Assembly: GCA_041738285.1 (NCBI GenBank)
Contig: JBGSQB010000021.1
Coordinates: 1-13,010, forward strand
DNA: 13,010 bases
Direction of reading: 5' to 3'
From: SZUA-521 sp041738285
GTDB lineage: Bacteria > Pseudomonadota > Gammaproteobacteria > Pseudomonadales > Azotimanducaceae
Part shown: one piece after another, positions 1 to 7,113 of the stretch
Numbering within the stretch: the first letter of the stretch is position 1
How the letters are laid out: every line of letters starts with the position of its first letter
The notes under the pieces: generated by a model
What the model was told of the DNA's origin: nothing
What the model saw: the letters and a program-made list of their open reading frames with translations, nothing else
The model's database searches: none
Program-made: the position numbers and the translations under genes

Positions 1-81
1 CATGCCAACGCGATGCGTGATCCGGCGACAACGCCGGCGTTCAACACACTCGCGATCCTGAATCGGGTCCAGAATGAGTAG
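1..81 (+). CDS. C-terminal end of an unidentified protein (partial)
   Basis: The first reading frame is open from the window edge to a TAG at 79-81 and encodes a 26-residue tail ending in AILNRVQNE. The next gene's ATG at 74 overlaps this stop by eight bases. Such a tight overlap is typical of genes in one operon and argues that this is a real C-terminus. I do not recognise the family from this short tail. It could still be a chance open frame, because only 26 codons are visible. Confidence 0.4.
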   Translation, partial: HANAMRDPATTPAFNTLAILNRVQNE

Positions 82-921
82 CGCCGCTCTGCAGAATCTC
101 GGCCGCGGTCTCGGCCGCCTGCTGAGTAAACAGAAGCACGAACCGGCCGGACTAACTTTACCCGGACGGAAGCCGGATGGCGGACAATCATCACACCAGG
201 CGATGTGCTGTTGGTCGAAACGTGCTCAAACGTTGCAACTGCGATCAAGTACATCACGCAATCGACCTGGTCGCACGCGGCGCTCTATGTGGGTGATCGC
301 TCCCCCGCCGGTCCATTGATCGAGGCGGATCTGAGCGAGGGTGTAATCGCCAGTCCCCTCGAAAAGTACAGCGGCTTCAACACTAGAATCTGTCGGTCCG
401 TCGGGCTGAGGCGCGATGAACTGGCGCGGGTGCTCGACTTCGCCGTCGGCCGTCTCGGCGATCGTTACGATCTGCGCAACATTTTCGACCTCGCCAGGTA
501 CCTCATTCCTACGCCCCCCGTGCCCACGCGGTGGCGCCGCCGGCTGCTGACTTTCGGCAGCGGCGAGCCGACCAAAGCGATCTGCTCCAGCCTCATCGCC
601 CAGGCTTTCCAACAGGTGCGCTACCCCATTCTGCCGAGTGCGTTGTGGTCGTCGGAGAACTCGGAGGATCAGCGCATCTGCTACCAAATGCGCCACTACA
701 GCACATTTACGCCACGTGACTTCGACCTATCGCCATATTTCGACGTCGTGAAGCCGACGGTGCGCACGAGCTTCGACTTCAGAGATATGGTTTGGGTCGA
801 AGTGACCGATGGGCCTGCCACGTCTGTCACCCAACCTGATCCCTCACGTCACGGAGATCTGAAACCCCGTCAGGTCTCATCACCTATGCTCGTTGTGAGG
901 CCCTCGAACTCCGTACCATAG
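74..921 (+). pseudogene. YiiX/YebB-like permuted NlpC/P60 cysteine hydrolase, frame-disrupted near its N-terminus
   Basis: The frame from 205 (GTG) to 921 encodes the body of a YiiX/YebB-like (DUF830-type, 'lipo-like') papain-fold hydrolase. Its landmarks are GDVLLVE at the start, the catalytic His in TWSHAALYVG, the catalytic Cys in AICSSLIAQAF, and the conserved tail TPRDFDLSPYFDVVKPT. His before Cys is the circularly permuted order of this family, thought to act on amide or ester bonds in cell-envelope or lipid substrates. Homologues have about 40 residues before GDVLLVE. A fitting N-terminus (MSSAALQNLGRGLGRLLSK) starts at the ATG at 74 but in another frame. The frame holding the body is open back to 130 but has no ATG, GTG or TTG before 205, and position 205 is the Val of the conserved GDV. 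A one-base loss between about 130 and 195, or a sequencing error, would explain this. If translation starts at GTG 205, both catalytic residues are still encoded. The C-terminal 40 residues are not recognised. Confidence 0.75.
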
Positions 922-931
922 TCCCGGGGGC

Positions 932-957
932 GGCTGCCCTCGCGCTGCTACGCAGCC
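932..957. terminator. Weak hairpin between convergent genes
   Basis: GGCTGC (932-937) pairs with GCAGCC (952-957). A tighter alternative is GCTGC-TAC-GCAGC at 944-956. It lies between the converging ends of the YiiX-like gene and the SDR gene, where a bidirectional terminator would be useful, but no T-tract follows on either strand. The role is a guess. Confidence 0.2.
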
Positions 958-1049
958 TTCACGGCGGGGTAAAAGCAATCTCAGCGAAAGCGTGCGACAT
1001 GGTCGACTCCGGTCGTGTGTGGATCAGACCGTCGTTGACTGGTACGCAA

Positions 1050-1817
1050 CTAATTGCGCCCAGCGATTACGCCACCGTCGACGTCCCAGATCGCCCCGGT
1101 CACCCAGCTGGCATCATCGCTGAGCAGAAAAGCGATCGCTTTTGCAACGTCGTCAGGTGCACCAATCCGCCCGATTGGATGAAAGCTGTCAAACGTTCCA
1201 AGCGTTTCGTCAATGCGCTCTGGGTCGATGAATGCTTCGTAGATAGGCGTCTTGACGACTGCCGGTGAAACAGCATTCACACGAATGTTGTAGTCGGCCA
1301 GCTCCATCGCCATGTGTTGCGTCAGGGCGTGGAGACCCGCCTTCGCCATTGAATACGCGGAGGATGGCGTCGCCTTAATGGCCTGCTTCGCCCACATCGA
1401 ACCGATGTGCACGATCGAGCCACCGCCGTTCGTCATCATGTTTCTTGCCACGGCCTGCGAGATGAAGAACAGCGCGCGGTTCAGCGAAAGATATTTCTCA
1501 TAGTCGCCCATCCCATGTTCCAGGAACGGTGTGGGCTTGAAGTATCCAGCCGCGTTCACCAGGTATTTGATGTGCTCGGTATGGCCTTGCGCAAATTCGA
1601 CCACACGCTGTACAGCATTCGGTTCGTAGAGGTTCGCTTGCAAGGAAACAACATCGCCATATGTGGCGAGCTCGCGCGTCGCCGCATCCAGCTTTTCTCG
1701 CACATTGCCGACAATCACGGTCTTTAGCTTGCGTTGCGCGAGCAGCCTTGCAGTGGCAAACCCCATGCCGCTGGAGCCGCCGATAACGAGCGCCAACGGT
1801 TGAGTCGCGTTTTTCAT
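1050..1817 (-). CDS. SDR family NAD(P)-dependent oxidoreductase
   Basis: This is a 255-residue classical short-chain dehydrogenase/reductase, the usual family length. Visible landmarks are the Rossmann glycine motif GGSSGMG (13-19), NAAG (88-91), a candidate catalytic Ser140 and the YxxxK pair Tyr155/Lys159. The C-terminal WVTGAIWDVDGG is also typical. Asn38/Arg40 after the second strand (VGNVRE) may favour NADP(H), but this is only inferred. It should oxidise or reduce a hydroxyl/keto group on a small substrate in the cytoplasm. It is the last gene of the minus-strand operon. Its ATG overlaps the crotonase stop (ATGA), and GAGGAG lies about 10 bases upstream. With a crotonase next door, a beta-hydroxyacyl-CoA or similar intermediate is plausible, but the substrate cannot be read from the sequence. 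Confidence 0.93.
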   Translation of the reverse strand: MKNATQPLALVIGGSSGMGFATARLLAQRKLKTVIVGNVREKLDAATRELATYGDVVSLQANLYEPNAVQRVVEFAQGHTEHIKYLVNAAGYFKPTPFLEHGMGDYEKYLSLNRALFFISQAVARNMMTNGGGSIVHIGSMWAKQAIKATPSSAYSMAKAGLHALTQHMAMELADYNIRVNAVSPAVVKTPIYEAFIDPERIDETLGTFDSFHPIGRIGAPDDVAKAIAFLLSDDASWVTGAIWDVDGGVIAGRN

Positions 1818-2503
1818 CTGACGGTTTCTCCTCGCTGTAGCTCAAACTCCCACGCTTCATGGATGGCTTCGCGAACTGGGCCATTGATACGAGCTTTCGT
1901 CGCCACATAGCTCGGCATGTGGAGTTGTTTCAGCGTCATCGCCTTCGCCGAAACCGCAGCATCCACGTCTGACTCCGCTACGACGAAGTCGAGATAGCCC
2001 GCGGCAACTGCGTGCTCGGGATTGAACATTTCCGCGCTCGTGATGCGGGCCACACCGTGTTGACTCAAGCGGTGTCTGGCCAGCGCAACTGCAAAGTGCG
2101 GCACCGTGATGCCGATGGCCACCTCGTTCAAGCCGATGTTCCAGTCACCTGCTATGCCGAATCTGATGTCGGCGCACAGCAGCAGGAACGCACCCATCGG
2201 ATAGGCATGGCCCGTGCATACGGCGATGATCGGCCGCGGATGCAGTAACATCTTTTCGATCAAGTCGACCCCAGCCGACATCATCCCGCGCGACTCATCG
2301 GGTCCGCGTTGCAGAGTGCGCATGTCGAATCCGGCGGAAAAGATTCCCCTGCGTCCGCGCAGGACAACGGGCGAATCGCCCGCGCCATCCAACCGCGACA
2401 CGATTTCCTCGAGCATGTCCTGAGACATGACGTTGACCTTGCCGTCGTCGATGGTGATCCATGCGATGCCGGATTCCACCTTCATGTGTGTGAGTTGCTT
2501 CAC
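1814..2503 (-). CDS. Enoyl-CoA hydratase/isomerase (crotonase) family protein
   Basis: This 229-residue crotonase-fold protein probably acts on an acyl-CoA thioester. The first oxyanion-hole segment is FSAGFD (55-60). The second is around HAYPMGAF (99-106), where the canonical GGG is replaced by MGA. Glu127 in GLNEVAIGI matches the first catalytic glutamate of enoyl-CoA hydratase. The position of the second glutamate, near residue 152, seems to hold non-acidic residues, so isomerase, hydrolase or other crotonase chemistry is possible instead of hydration. Translation probably starts at GTG (2501-2503), preceded by a strong GGAGG five bases away; the ATG at 2485 has no such site. It lies 15 bases after the hydrolase gene and overlaps the SDR start by four bases, so it sits in the middle of the operon. 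Confidence 0.9.
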   Translation of the reverse strand: MKQLTHMKVESGIAWITIDDGKVNVMSQDMLEEIVSRLDGAGDSPVVLRGRRGIFSAGFDMRTLQRGPDESRGMMSAGVDLIEKMLLHPRPIIAVCTGHAYPMGAFLLLCADIRFGIAGDWNIGLNEVAIGITVPHFAVALARHRLSQHGVARITSAEMFNPEHAVAAGYLDFVVAESDVDAAVSAKAMTLKQLHMPSYVATKARINGPVREAIHEAWEFELQRGETVR

Positions 2504-2518
2504 AATCGCCTCCCGGAG

Positions 2519-3325
2519 CTATTGATCCGAGACGCGGGCAACGGCATTGGTCGCGAGCGGGTTGGTCGGCGTCCCCCGGCCTGCCACCCGCGCACTGTCA
2601 ATCCCGTGTACGGCCTGTTGCGTCGTCCACACCGTGTTGGCCATGTAACGGAAATTGACGAGCGCTGCTGCGTAGCCGTCGCCTTCTGCAACCTGTGCGG
2701 CGGCCGTGGCATCGGATACGACAGCCACCTGGAATCCCTGCTCCAGCAGTTCGCGCATATGCGACTCAGTGCACAGATTCGCTGACATGCCGCCCAGAAT
2801 GACTCGGTCGATTCCACGCTTACGTAGTTGCAGGACCAAGTCGTTGGTTTCCGGGCCAAACACTTTGTGCGGGCTTGCCACTACCGTGACACCGTCTTCG
2901 ATGTACGGCTTATAGCGTTCGAGCCAGTCCGCGCCAGAGCCATTGAAGTCCTCTACAGTCAACGGACCCTTGCGGTCGAACATCCCGATCGTGTGCATGA
3001 GCTTCTCGAGTGCCCCTTCGAACTGCCAACCCTTATCCGTCGGGTAGTAGTAATGAGGCGAAATGAAGACCGGCATGCCTTGCTGCTTGGCCACTTTGAA
3101 TAGCCGTTCGATGTTGTTCACCGTATCGTTCGCGGTGACGCTCTTGCCGACGACGCCCCAGGTGACACCCTTGGGGCTCAGGAAGTCGTTCTGTGGATCG
3201 GTTATGACGAGCGCTGTGCGTGCGAATTCGATCGTCATGCCGGGGTTGGGAAGGTCCGCGTGCGCAAATGTCGCCAAGTGCGTCGCCGAGACCAGAACCA
3301 GAAGGAACTTGGTGGTGAGTTTCAT
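2519..3325 (-). CDS. Exported isochorismatase-like cysteine hydrolase
   Basis: This 268-residue isochorismatase-superfamily protein has the catalytic triad Asp43 (ITDPQNDF), Lys154 (SPHKVFG) and Cys185 (GGMSANLCTESH), followed by the family's VVSDATAA stretch. The family hydrolyses amides, carbamates or, in isochorismatases, vinyl ethers, and many members are nicotinamidase-like amidases. Residues 1-23 look like a Sec signal peptide: basic start, hydrophobic LLVLVSA core, AHA before Asp24. The enzyme is therefore probably periplasmic, which is less usual for the superfamily. GAGG lies nine bases before the ATG. It is the second gene of the sigma-54-type operon, 37 bases after the DUF1348 gene. 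The substrate is unknown. A periplasmic step feeding a CoA-dependent crotonase/SDR pair in the cytoplasm is inference. Confidence 0.9.
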   Translation of the reverse strand: MKLTTKFLLVLVSATHLATFAHADLPNPGMTIEFARTALVITDPQNDFLSPKGVTWGVVGKSVTANDTVNNIERLFKVAKQQGMPVFISPHYYYPTDKGWQFEGALEKLMHTIGMFDRKGPLTVEDFNGSGADWLERYKPYIEDGVTVVASPHKVFGPETNDLVLQLRKRGIDRVILGGMSANLCTESHMRELLEQGFQVAVVSDATAAAQVAEGDGYAAALVNFRYMANTVWTTQQAVHGIDSARVAGRGTPTNPLATNAVARVSDQ

Positions 3326-3362
3326 GCGCGTAATCCTCAGGTGATGCGGTTGGTTTTCAGGG

Positions 3363-3779
3363 TCATTTGATTCGGCGGTCGGCCGTCCCGATCGGGACGT
3401 CGTTCGCGCTCATATCGCGACGACGCATGAGACCGTCGTCGTCGAATTCCCAATGTTCGTTGCCGTGGGTGCGAAACCACTGGCCGCTCTTCGCGTGCTG
3501 CCATTCGTATTCGAAGCGCACCGAGATTCGGTTGCCGGTGAACGACCACAGCTCCTTCATCAGCCGGTAATGCAGTTCCTGGCGCCACTTGCGGAACAGG
3601 AACGCTCGAATTGCGTCACGACCTTCGAAAAACTCATCGCGATTGCGCCATTGCGAATTTTCTGAATACGCGAGCACCACAATCTCGGGGTCGCAAGTGT
3701 TCCAGCTAGTCTCGGCCGCCTGCACCTTGCGGCGCGCCGTGTCAGCCGTGAATGGCGGTACGAGCCGTTGCTTCTGCAT
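3363..3779 (-). CDS. DUF1348 family NTF2-like protein
   Basis: This 138-residue protein has the signature of the DUF1348 branch of the NTF2/SnoaL-like fold: PPFTADTARRKVQAAE, WNTCDPE, WRNRDEFFEGRDAIRAFLFRKW, VRFEYEW, and a conserved end with ANDVPI. The fold forms a cone-shaped pocket used by small isomerases, dehydratases and binding proteins. The activity of DUF1348 members is not established as far as I know. There is no signal peptide, so it is cytoplasmic. It is the first gene of the four-gene minus-strand operon. GAGGAG at 3792-3797 lies 12 bases before the ATG, slightly far for a ribosome binding site. A -24/-12 promoter lies just upstream. Confidence 0.88.
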   Translation of the reverse strand: MQKQRLVPPFTADTARRKVQAAETSWNTCDPEIVVLAYSENSQWRNRDEFFEGRDAIRAFLFRKWRQELHYRLMKELWSFTGNRISVRFEYEWQHAKSGQWFRTHGNEHWEFDDDGLMRRRDMSANDVPIGTADRRIK

Positions 3780-3823
3780 GATTGATGGCTGCTCCTCGAT
3801 GAGTGATTCCTGTGGTTGTTGGA

Positions 3824-3838
3824 GCAGGAACCGTGCCA
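3824..3838 (-). promoter_or_regulatory. Sigma-54 (-24/-12) promoter of the DUF1348 operon
   Basis: On the minus strand the sequence reads TGGCACGGTTCCTGC. It matches the consensus TGGCACG-N4-TTGC at every fixed position but one (C for the first T of TTGC), with exact GG-to-GC spacing. The predicted start is near 3812, about 33 bases before the DUF1348 ATG, leaving room for its GAGGAG site. The divergent gene encodes a sigma-54 activator with an intact GAFTGA loop. Seeing both partners makes the call strong. I found no convincing enhancer inverted repeat in 3839-3953. Confidence 0.82.
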
Positions 3839-3953
3839 GCCAAACAAATCTTTATATTTCAAATAGTTAGATAGATCCTCGTATCGCAGGAATTGGTGAG
3901 TCGCAACTTCTTGTGATAGCGTCTGGCAAGTAATTGAGAACTGAATAATCCAC

Positions 3954-5759
3954 ATGACCCGCCTCGAGGAAGCGCTCTTTGATCGATCTCCACTCTGGCT
4001 CGCTGCCCTCGACGCAAATGGGGATTGCCAAGCTTTGAGTGCACCGTGGCGCGCGGCGCTCCGTTTGGGCACAGACGTAGCGCCCGCGCTGTCTGTCGCC
4101 GACCTACTGCAAACAGATGACAAGGCGCTGCTTGGTGCACTCCGCGACGCTGCTTCTCGTGGGAGCTTGATCGATTCAATGCCGGCCCGGGTCCTGACTC
4201 GTTCCGGGCCGATTCACGGCGCACTCAGCGCATGGGCGGGCTCCGGCGGCAACAAGACGACCTTCGTGGCGGTGACGTTCGCGAATCCGCTGACCGAAAC
4301 TGCACTCACCCGCCTGCAACGCAAGCACGAGTTGATCCTCGATGCAGCAGGCGAAGGCGTTTACGGGCTCGACAGCAACGGTCGCACAACGTTCGTGAAT
4401 CGCGCAGCCACGGAGATCCTTGGATGGCGCGAAGAAGATGTGCTCGGCCAGCCCTTGCACGATATTCATCATCACTCGCATCGCGATGGCACCCCGTACC
4501 CGCAGGAGGCATGCCCCATCTACGCCGCGCTGCGTGATGGTGCGGTGCATCGTGTAGACACTGAGGTGTTCTGGCATTCGAATGGAACCGCCGTTCCTGT
4601 GGAGTACACGAGCACGCCCATCTGCGAAGACGATGGCAGCTTATGCGGCGCCGTCGTGGTGTTTCGGGACATCTCTGAACGCCTCTCGCTCGAACAGCAA
4701 CGACAACGCGACTATCAACAGATAGAGCAACTAAAAGAACGGCTGGAACTTGAACGTGACTATCTGCGCGACGAGCTCCGCATCACCAGTCCCCATCGCG
4801 GCATCATTGGCAGCAGCGAGGCTCTCAAACGCACACTGGCGCAAATCGACGCCGTCGCAGCAACGCCTGTGAGTGTGCTCATCCAGGGTGAGTCGGGGGT
4901 GGGCAAGGAAGGAGTAGCGCGCGCGATACATGAACGCAGCGACCGAGCGGAGCGCCCGCTTGTGAAGGTCAACTGTGCGTCGATTCCGGCGGAGTTGTTC
5001 GAAAGCGAGTTCTTCGGCCACGTGCAGGGTGCATTCACTGGCGCGCATCGCGATCGTGTGGGACGTCTGCAGCTTGCTGACGGAGGCACTCTGTTTCTCG
5101 ACGAGGTCGGTGAAATTCCGGTGCCATTGCAAGGCAAACTATTACGTGCGTTGCAGGAGCGAGAGTTCGAGCGCGTCGGTGACGACACCACTGTGCATGT
5201 AGACGTGCGCGTGATCGCAGCCACCAATCGTGATCTTGTCCGCGAGATCGAAGGGGGCCGCTTCCGCGAGGACCTCTACTACCGACTCAGCGTCTTCCCG
5301 ATCCATGTTCCACCACTGCGTGATCGGCCGGGCGACATCGGTCCGCTCGCACAGTACTTCCTCGACAGCATCTGCGCCGAACTGCGCCGCGATTCCATTG
5401 CGCTGACGAAACAACAGATCTTGGGTCTCCAGACACAGCCCTGGCCAGGTAACGTGCGTGAGCTGAAGAACGTGATCGAACGTGCCGCCATCGTCACCAC
5501 CGGGCGCCGATTGCGTCTCGAGTTCGAAGCTGCGATACCCGCTGCACCGAGCGTGACGCGCATGGATCCACAAAGCGAAGACTTCGTCACGGATACCGAA
5601 CTGAGGGACTTGGAAAAGGCCAACCTTTTGGCAGCACTTCGTCACGCCCACTGGCGGATCTCAGGAAGCGGCGGCGCGGCTGAGATACTCGACATAAAGC
5701 CGTCCACGCTGGCGTATCGGATGAAGGTGTTCGGCATCTCAAAGCCGCGTGGCTCGTAG
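3954..5759 (+). CDS. PAS-domain sigma-54-dependent transcriptional activator (Fis-type HTH)
   Basis: This 601-residue bacterial enhancer-binding protein has, in order: a weakly PAS-like N-terminal region (about 1-115); a PAS domain (about 120-243) with an HHSHRDGTPYP...CPIY insertion; a coiled-coil linker (about 243-275); the AAA+ domain (about 283-520); and a Fis-like HTH (about 552-595). In the AAA+ domain, Walker A is GESGVGKE (312-319), GAFTGA is intact (359-364), Walker B is FLDEVGEIP (381-389), followed by FREDLYYRLSVFPI (437-450) and WPGNVREL (497-504). GAFTGA contacts sigma-54, so this should be a true activator. There is no receiver domain, so it probably senses a ligand or redox state through PAS; Cys187 and the His cluster 172-176 are candidates. 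It is divergent from the operon it probably controls. Its own ATG has no clear Shine-Dalgarno; an in-frame TGA at 3942-3944 excludes longer starts. Confidence 0.95.
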   Translation: MTRLEEALFDRSPLWLAALDANGDCQALSAPWRAALRLGTDVAPALSVADLLQTDDKALLGALRDAASRGSLIDSMPARVLTRSGPIHGALSAWAGSGGNKTTFVAVTFANPLTETALTRLQRKHELILDAAGEGVYGLDSNGRTTFVNRAATEILGWREEDVLGQPLHDIHHHSHRDGTPYPQEACPIYAALRDGAVHRVDTEVFWHSNGTAVPVEYTSTPICEDDGSLCGAVVVFRDISERLSLEQQRQRDYQQIEQLKERLELERDYLRDELRITSPHRGIIGSSEALKRTLAQIDAVAATPVSVLIQGESGVGKEGVARAIHERSDRAERPLVKVNCASIPAELFESEFFGHVQGAFTGAHRDRVGRLQLADGGTLFLDEVGEIPVPLQGKLLRALQEREFERVGDDTTVHVDVRVIAATNRDLVREIEGGRFREDLYYRLSVFPIHVPPLRDRPGDIGPLAQYFLDSICAELRRDSIALTKQQILGLQTQPWPGNVRELKNVIERAAIVTTGRRLRLEFEAAIPAAPSVTRMDPQSEDFVTDTELRDLEKANLLAALRHAHWRISGSGGAAEILDIKPSTLAYRMKVFGISKPRGS

Positions 5760-5769
5760 CGCGATCAGA

Positions 5770-6735
5770 TTAGCTGGTCGATTCCTGCAGCCTGCCGACC
5801 TCCTGGACGATGGCTTCGAGCGCTCCTGGTTCAAGTGTGAGCGGTATGTGTTTTACACCGGGGAGTAGCCGTACTGGCCAGTTCTTGCCAGCGTCGCGAA
5901 CAATTGACTCAAGCTTCGCGGTTTCGAAGGCCTCGTCCTCCGTGCCTGCGACGATTGCGCACGGACGGTCAACACTCCGCATGTTCGCCAAGTAGTCGGA
6001 CAGGGGGCGAAAGTTCGTTGCCAGGTTGTAGTCGTACTCCGGGGTCAGCATGTCTCGCGCTTCGCCACTCAACGCAAAGCTCGTGACCGGAAGATGATTG
6101 AAGAGGTGGATGCCCAAAGCGTTGAGCATGGTAAGGGCGGCAATTCTGGCGATGCCGACGTTTACCCAGCCTCCACTCCCGGGGCGTTGGCTCGGAGCGT
6201 TCTGACCGAGAAACGGGGACAGCAAGAGATAGCTGCCGAAGCGCGAACGCCGTGCACCTCCGGCAAAGCGAAGCACAAAACCACCCCCGGAAGAAAACCC
6301 TACAAGGGTAGACGGGGCCGCTGGTCTGACAGCGTCCAAAAATGACGCAAGGTCGCTATCGAGCTGCCCGACATACTCAATCCGTCCCTTCGTACCGGAT
6401 GCGCCATGGCCGCGCATGTCAACCGCATACACAACATACCCAGCAGCCGCCATCGCCTGGGCCATTGGATGCATACTTTGGCTGCTCGCGGACGATCCAT
6501 GAATGAGCACGACGCTACCTCGCGGATGCGTACGCGGCGTTGGGTACTCACGAAACGCGATGCTTTGACCATCTTCTGCGCGGAATTGCGAGATGCACGG
6601 CAGCCCGGAGTAGTCGACCAACTTGAACGGCGCATTGATGCTATCCATCGCAGGCGGCTGCGAAGGCCCCCCCAGGGCGATGCACAGAAGGGTCGCTGCG
6701 ATGAGGCAAAGTACAGTCAAAAGTGCGGCGAGCAT
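5770..6735 (-). CDS. Alpha/beta hydrolase with N-terminal membrane anchor
   Basis: This 321-residue protein begins with a hydrophobic helix (about 2-22), either an uncleaved anchor or a signal peptide, followed by an alpha/beta-hydrolase fold. It shows the oxyanion HG (79-80) in VVLIHGSSAS, DMRGHGASG (106-114, as in monoacylglycerol lipase-like enzymes), nucleophile Ser148 in GFSSG, probable acid Asp267 in GTEDEAF, and His296 in GVKHIPL. It probably hydrolyses lipid esters or similar substrates at the periplasmic face of the inner membrane; the substrate is unknown. It converges on the sigma-54 activator with 10 bases between stops, so it is not part of that operon. I see no clear ribosome binding site before the ATG. 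Confidence 0.88.
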   Translation of the reverse strand: MLAALLTVLCLIAATLLCIALGGPSQPPAMDSINAPFKLVDYSGLPCISQFRAEDGQSIAFREYPTPRTHPRGSVVLIHGSSASSQSMHPMAQAMAAAGYVVYAVDMRGHGASGTKGRIEYVGQLDSDLASFLDAVRPAAPSTLVGFSSGGGFVLRFAGGARRSRFGSYLLLSPFLGQNAPSQRPGSGGWVNVGIARIAALTMLNALGIHLFNHLPVTSFALSGEARDMLTPEYDYNLATNFRPLSDYLANMRSVDRPCAIVAGTEDEAFETAKLESIVRDAGKNWPVRLLPGVKHIPLTLEPGALEAIVQEVGRLQESTS

Positions 6736-6966
6736 ACGATTCGTACGGGATATGTTGGGGCCTAAGCGATTCTGCAGCAGTCGCTCAGATGCGCCGGCGA
6801 CTCTGGTTCAAATTCTACAATCCTTCAAGATCCGCTCACACAACATGTGCTGCGGCGACCGATGTTCGCCCGTCCAGCTACTTATCGTAGCGGATCGCCA
6901 ACAAGTCCGATGTCGGACCCGCTTGCCGAATAGAGCGCAGCGAAAGCTAGCAAGTGCTCACGGAAC

Positions 6967-7113
6967 CTAGCGTAACTGCTCACACCATCTACACCCCTCG
7001 CCGTCACAGCGACGGCACACCTGCTCAAGGTGCCCCGGTACGAAACGGTGAGCATGTATGGGCGCGCATAGGTGCTCATGTGTTTTTTGTGGGCAGCTAT
7101 GGCATCTATAGTG
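6967..7113 (-). pseudogene. Cys/His-rich zinc-ribbon-like open frame, possible element remnant
   Basis: On the minus strand this 48-codon frame ends at TAG 6967-6969 and contains three CxxC motifs: RCHSC, VCRRC and GCRWC, the last two joined as CRRCDGEGCRWC. It also has many histidines. The pattern resembles a small zinc-binding tail. No start codon lies in this stretch. It follows the stop of the AAA/primase remnant in a different frame, so it may be a frameshifted continuation or a separate broken gene. Chance cannot be excluded. Confidence 0.3.
7049..7078. repeat. 30-bp imperfect palindrome
   Basis: TGAGCA (7049-7054) pairs with TGCTCA (7073-7078), and TATG (7057-7060) with CATA (7067-7070), around a GC-rich centre. 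Twelve of fifteen positions are Watson-Crick complementary. It lies beside the mobile-element remnant in a stretch with several other inverted repeats. It could be a protein-binding site, a hairpin or chance; the arms overlap the Cys/His-rich frame. Confidence 0.45.

Noticed and set aside
999..1268. Plus-strand open frame opposite the SDR gene
   Set aside because: It is antisense to conserved SDR coding sequence and has no recognisable motif.
3839..3953. Enhancer inverted repeats for the sigma-54 activator, for example CGCAA/TTGTG at 3903-3916
   Set aside because: The arms are only four to five bases with a mismatch, and no second copy with suitable spacing was found.
4731..5651. Long minus-strand open frames opposite the sigma-54 activator
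   Set aside because: The AAA+ motifs on the plus strand are intact and continuous; the opposite frames are GC-rich shadows.
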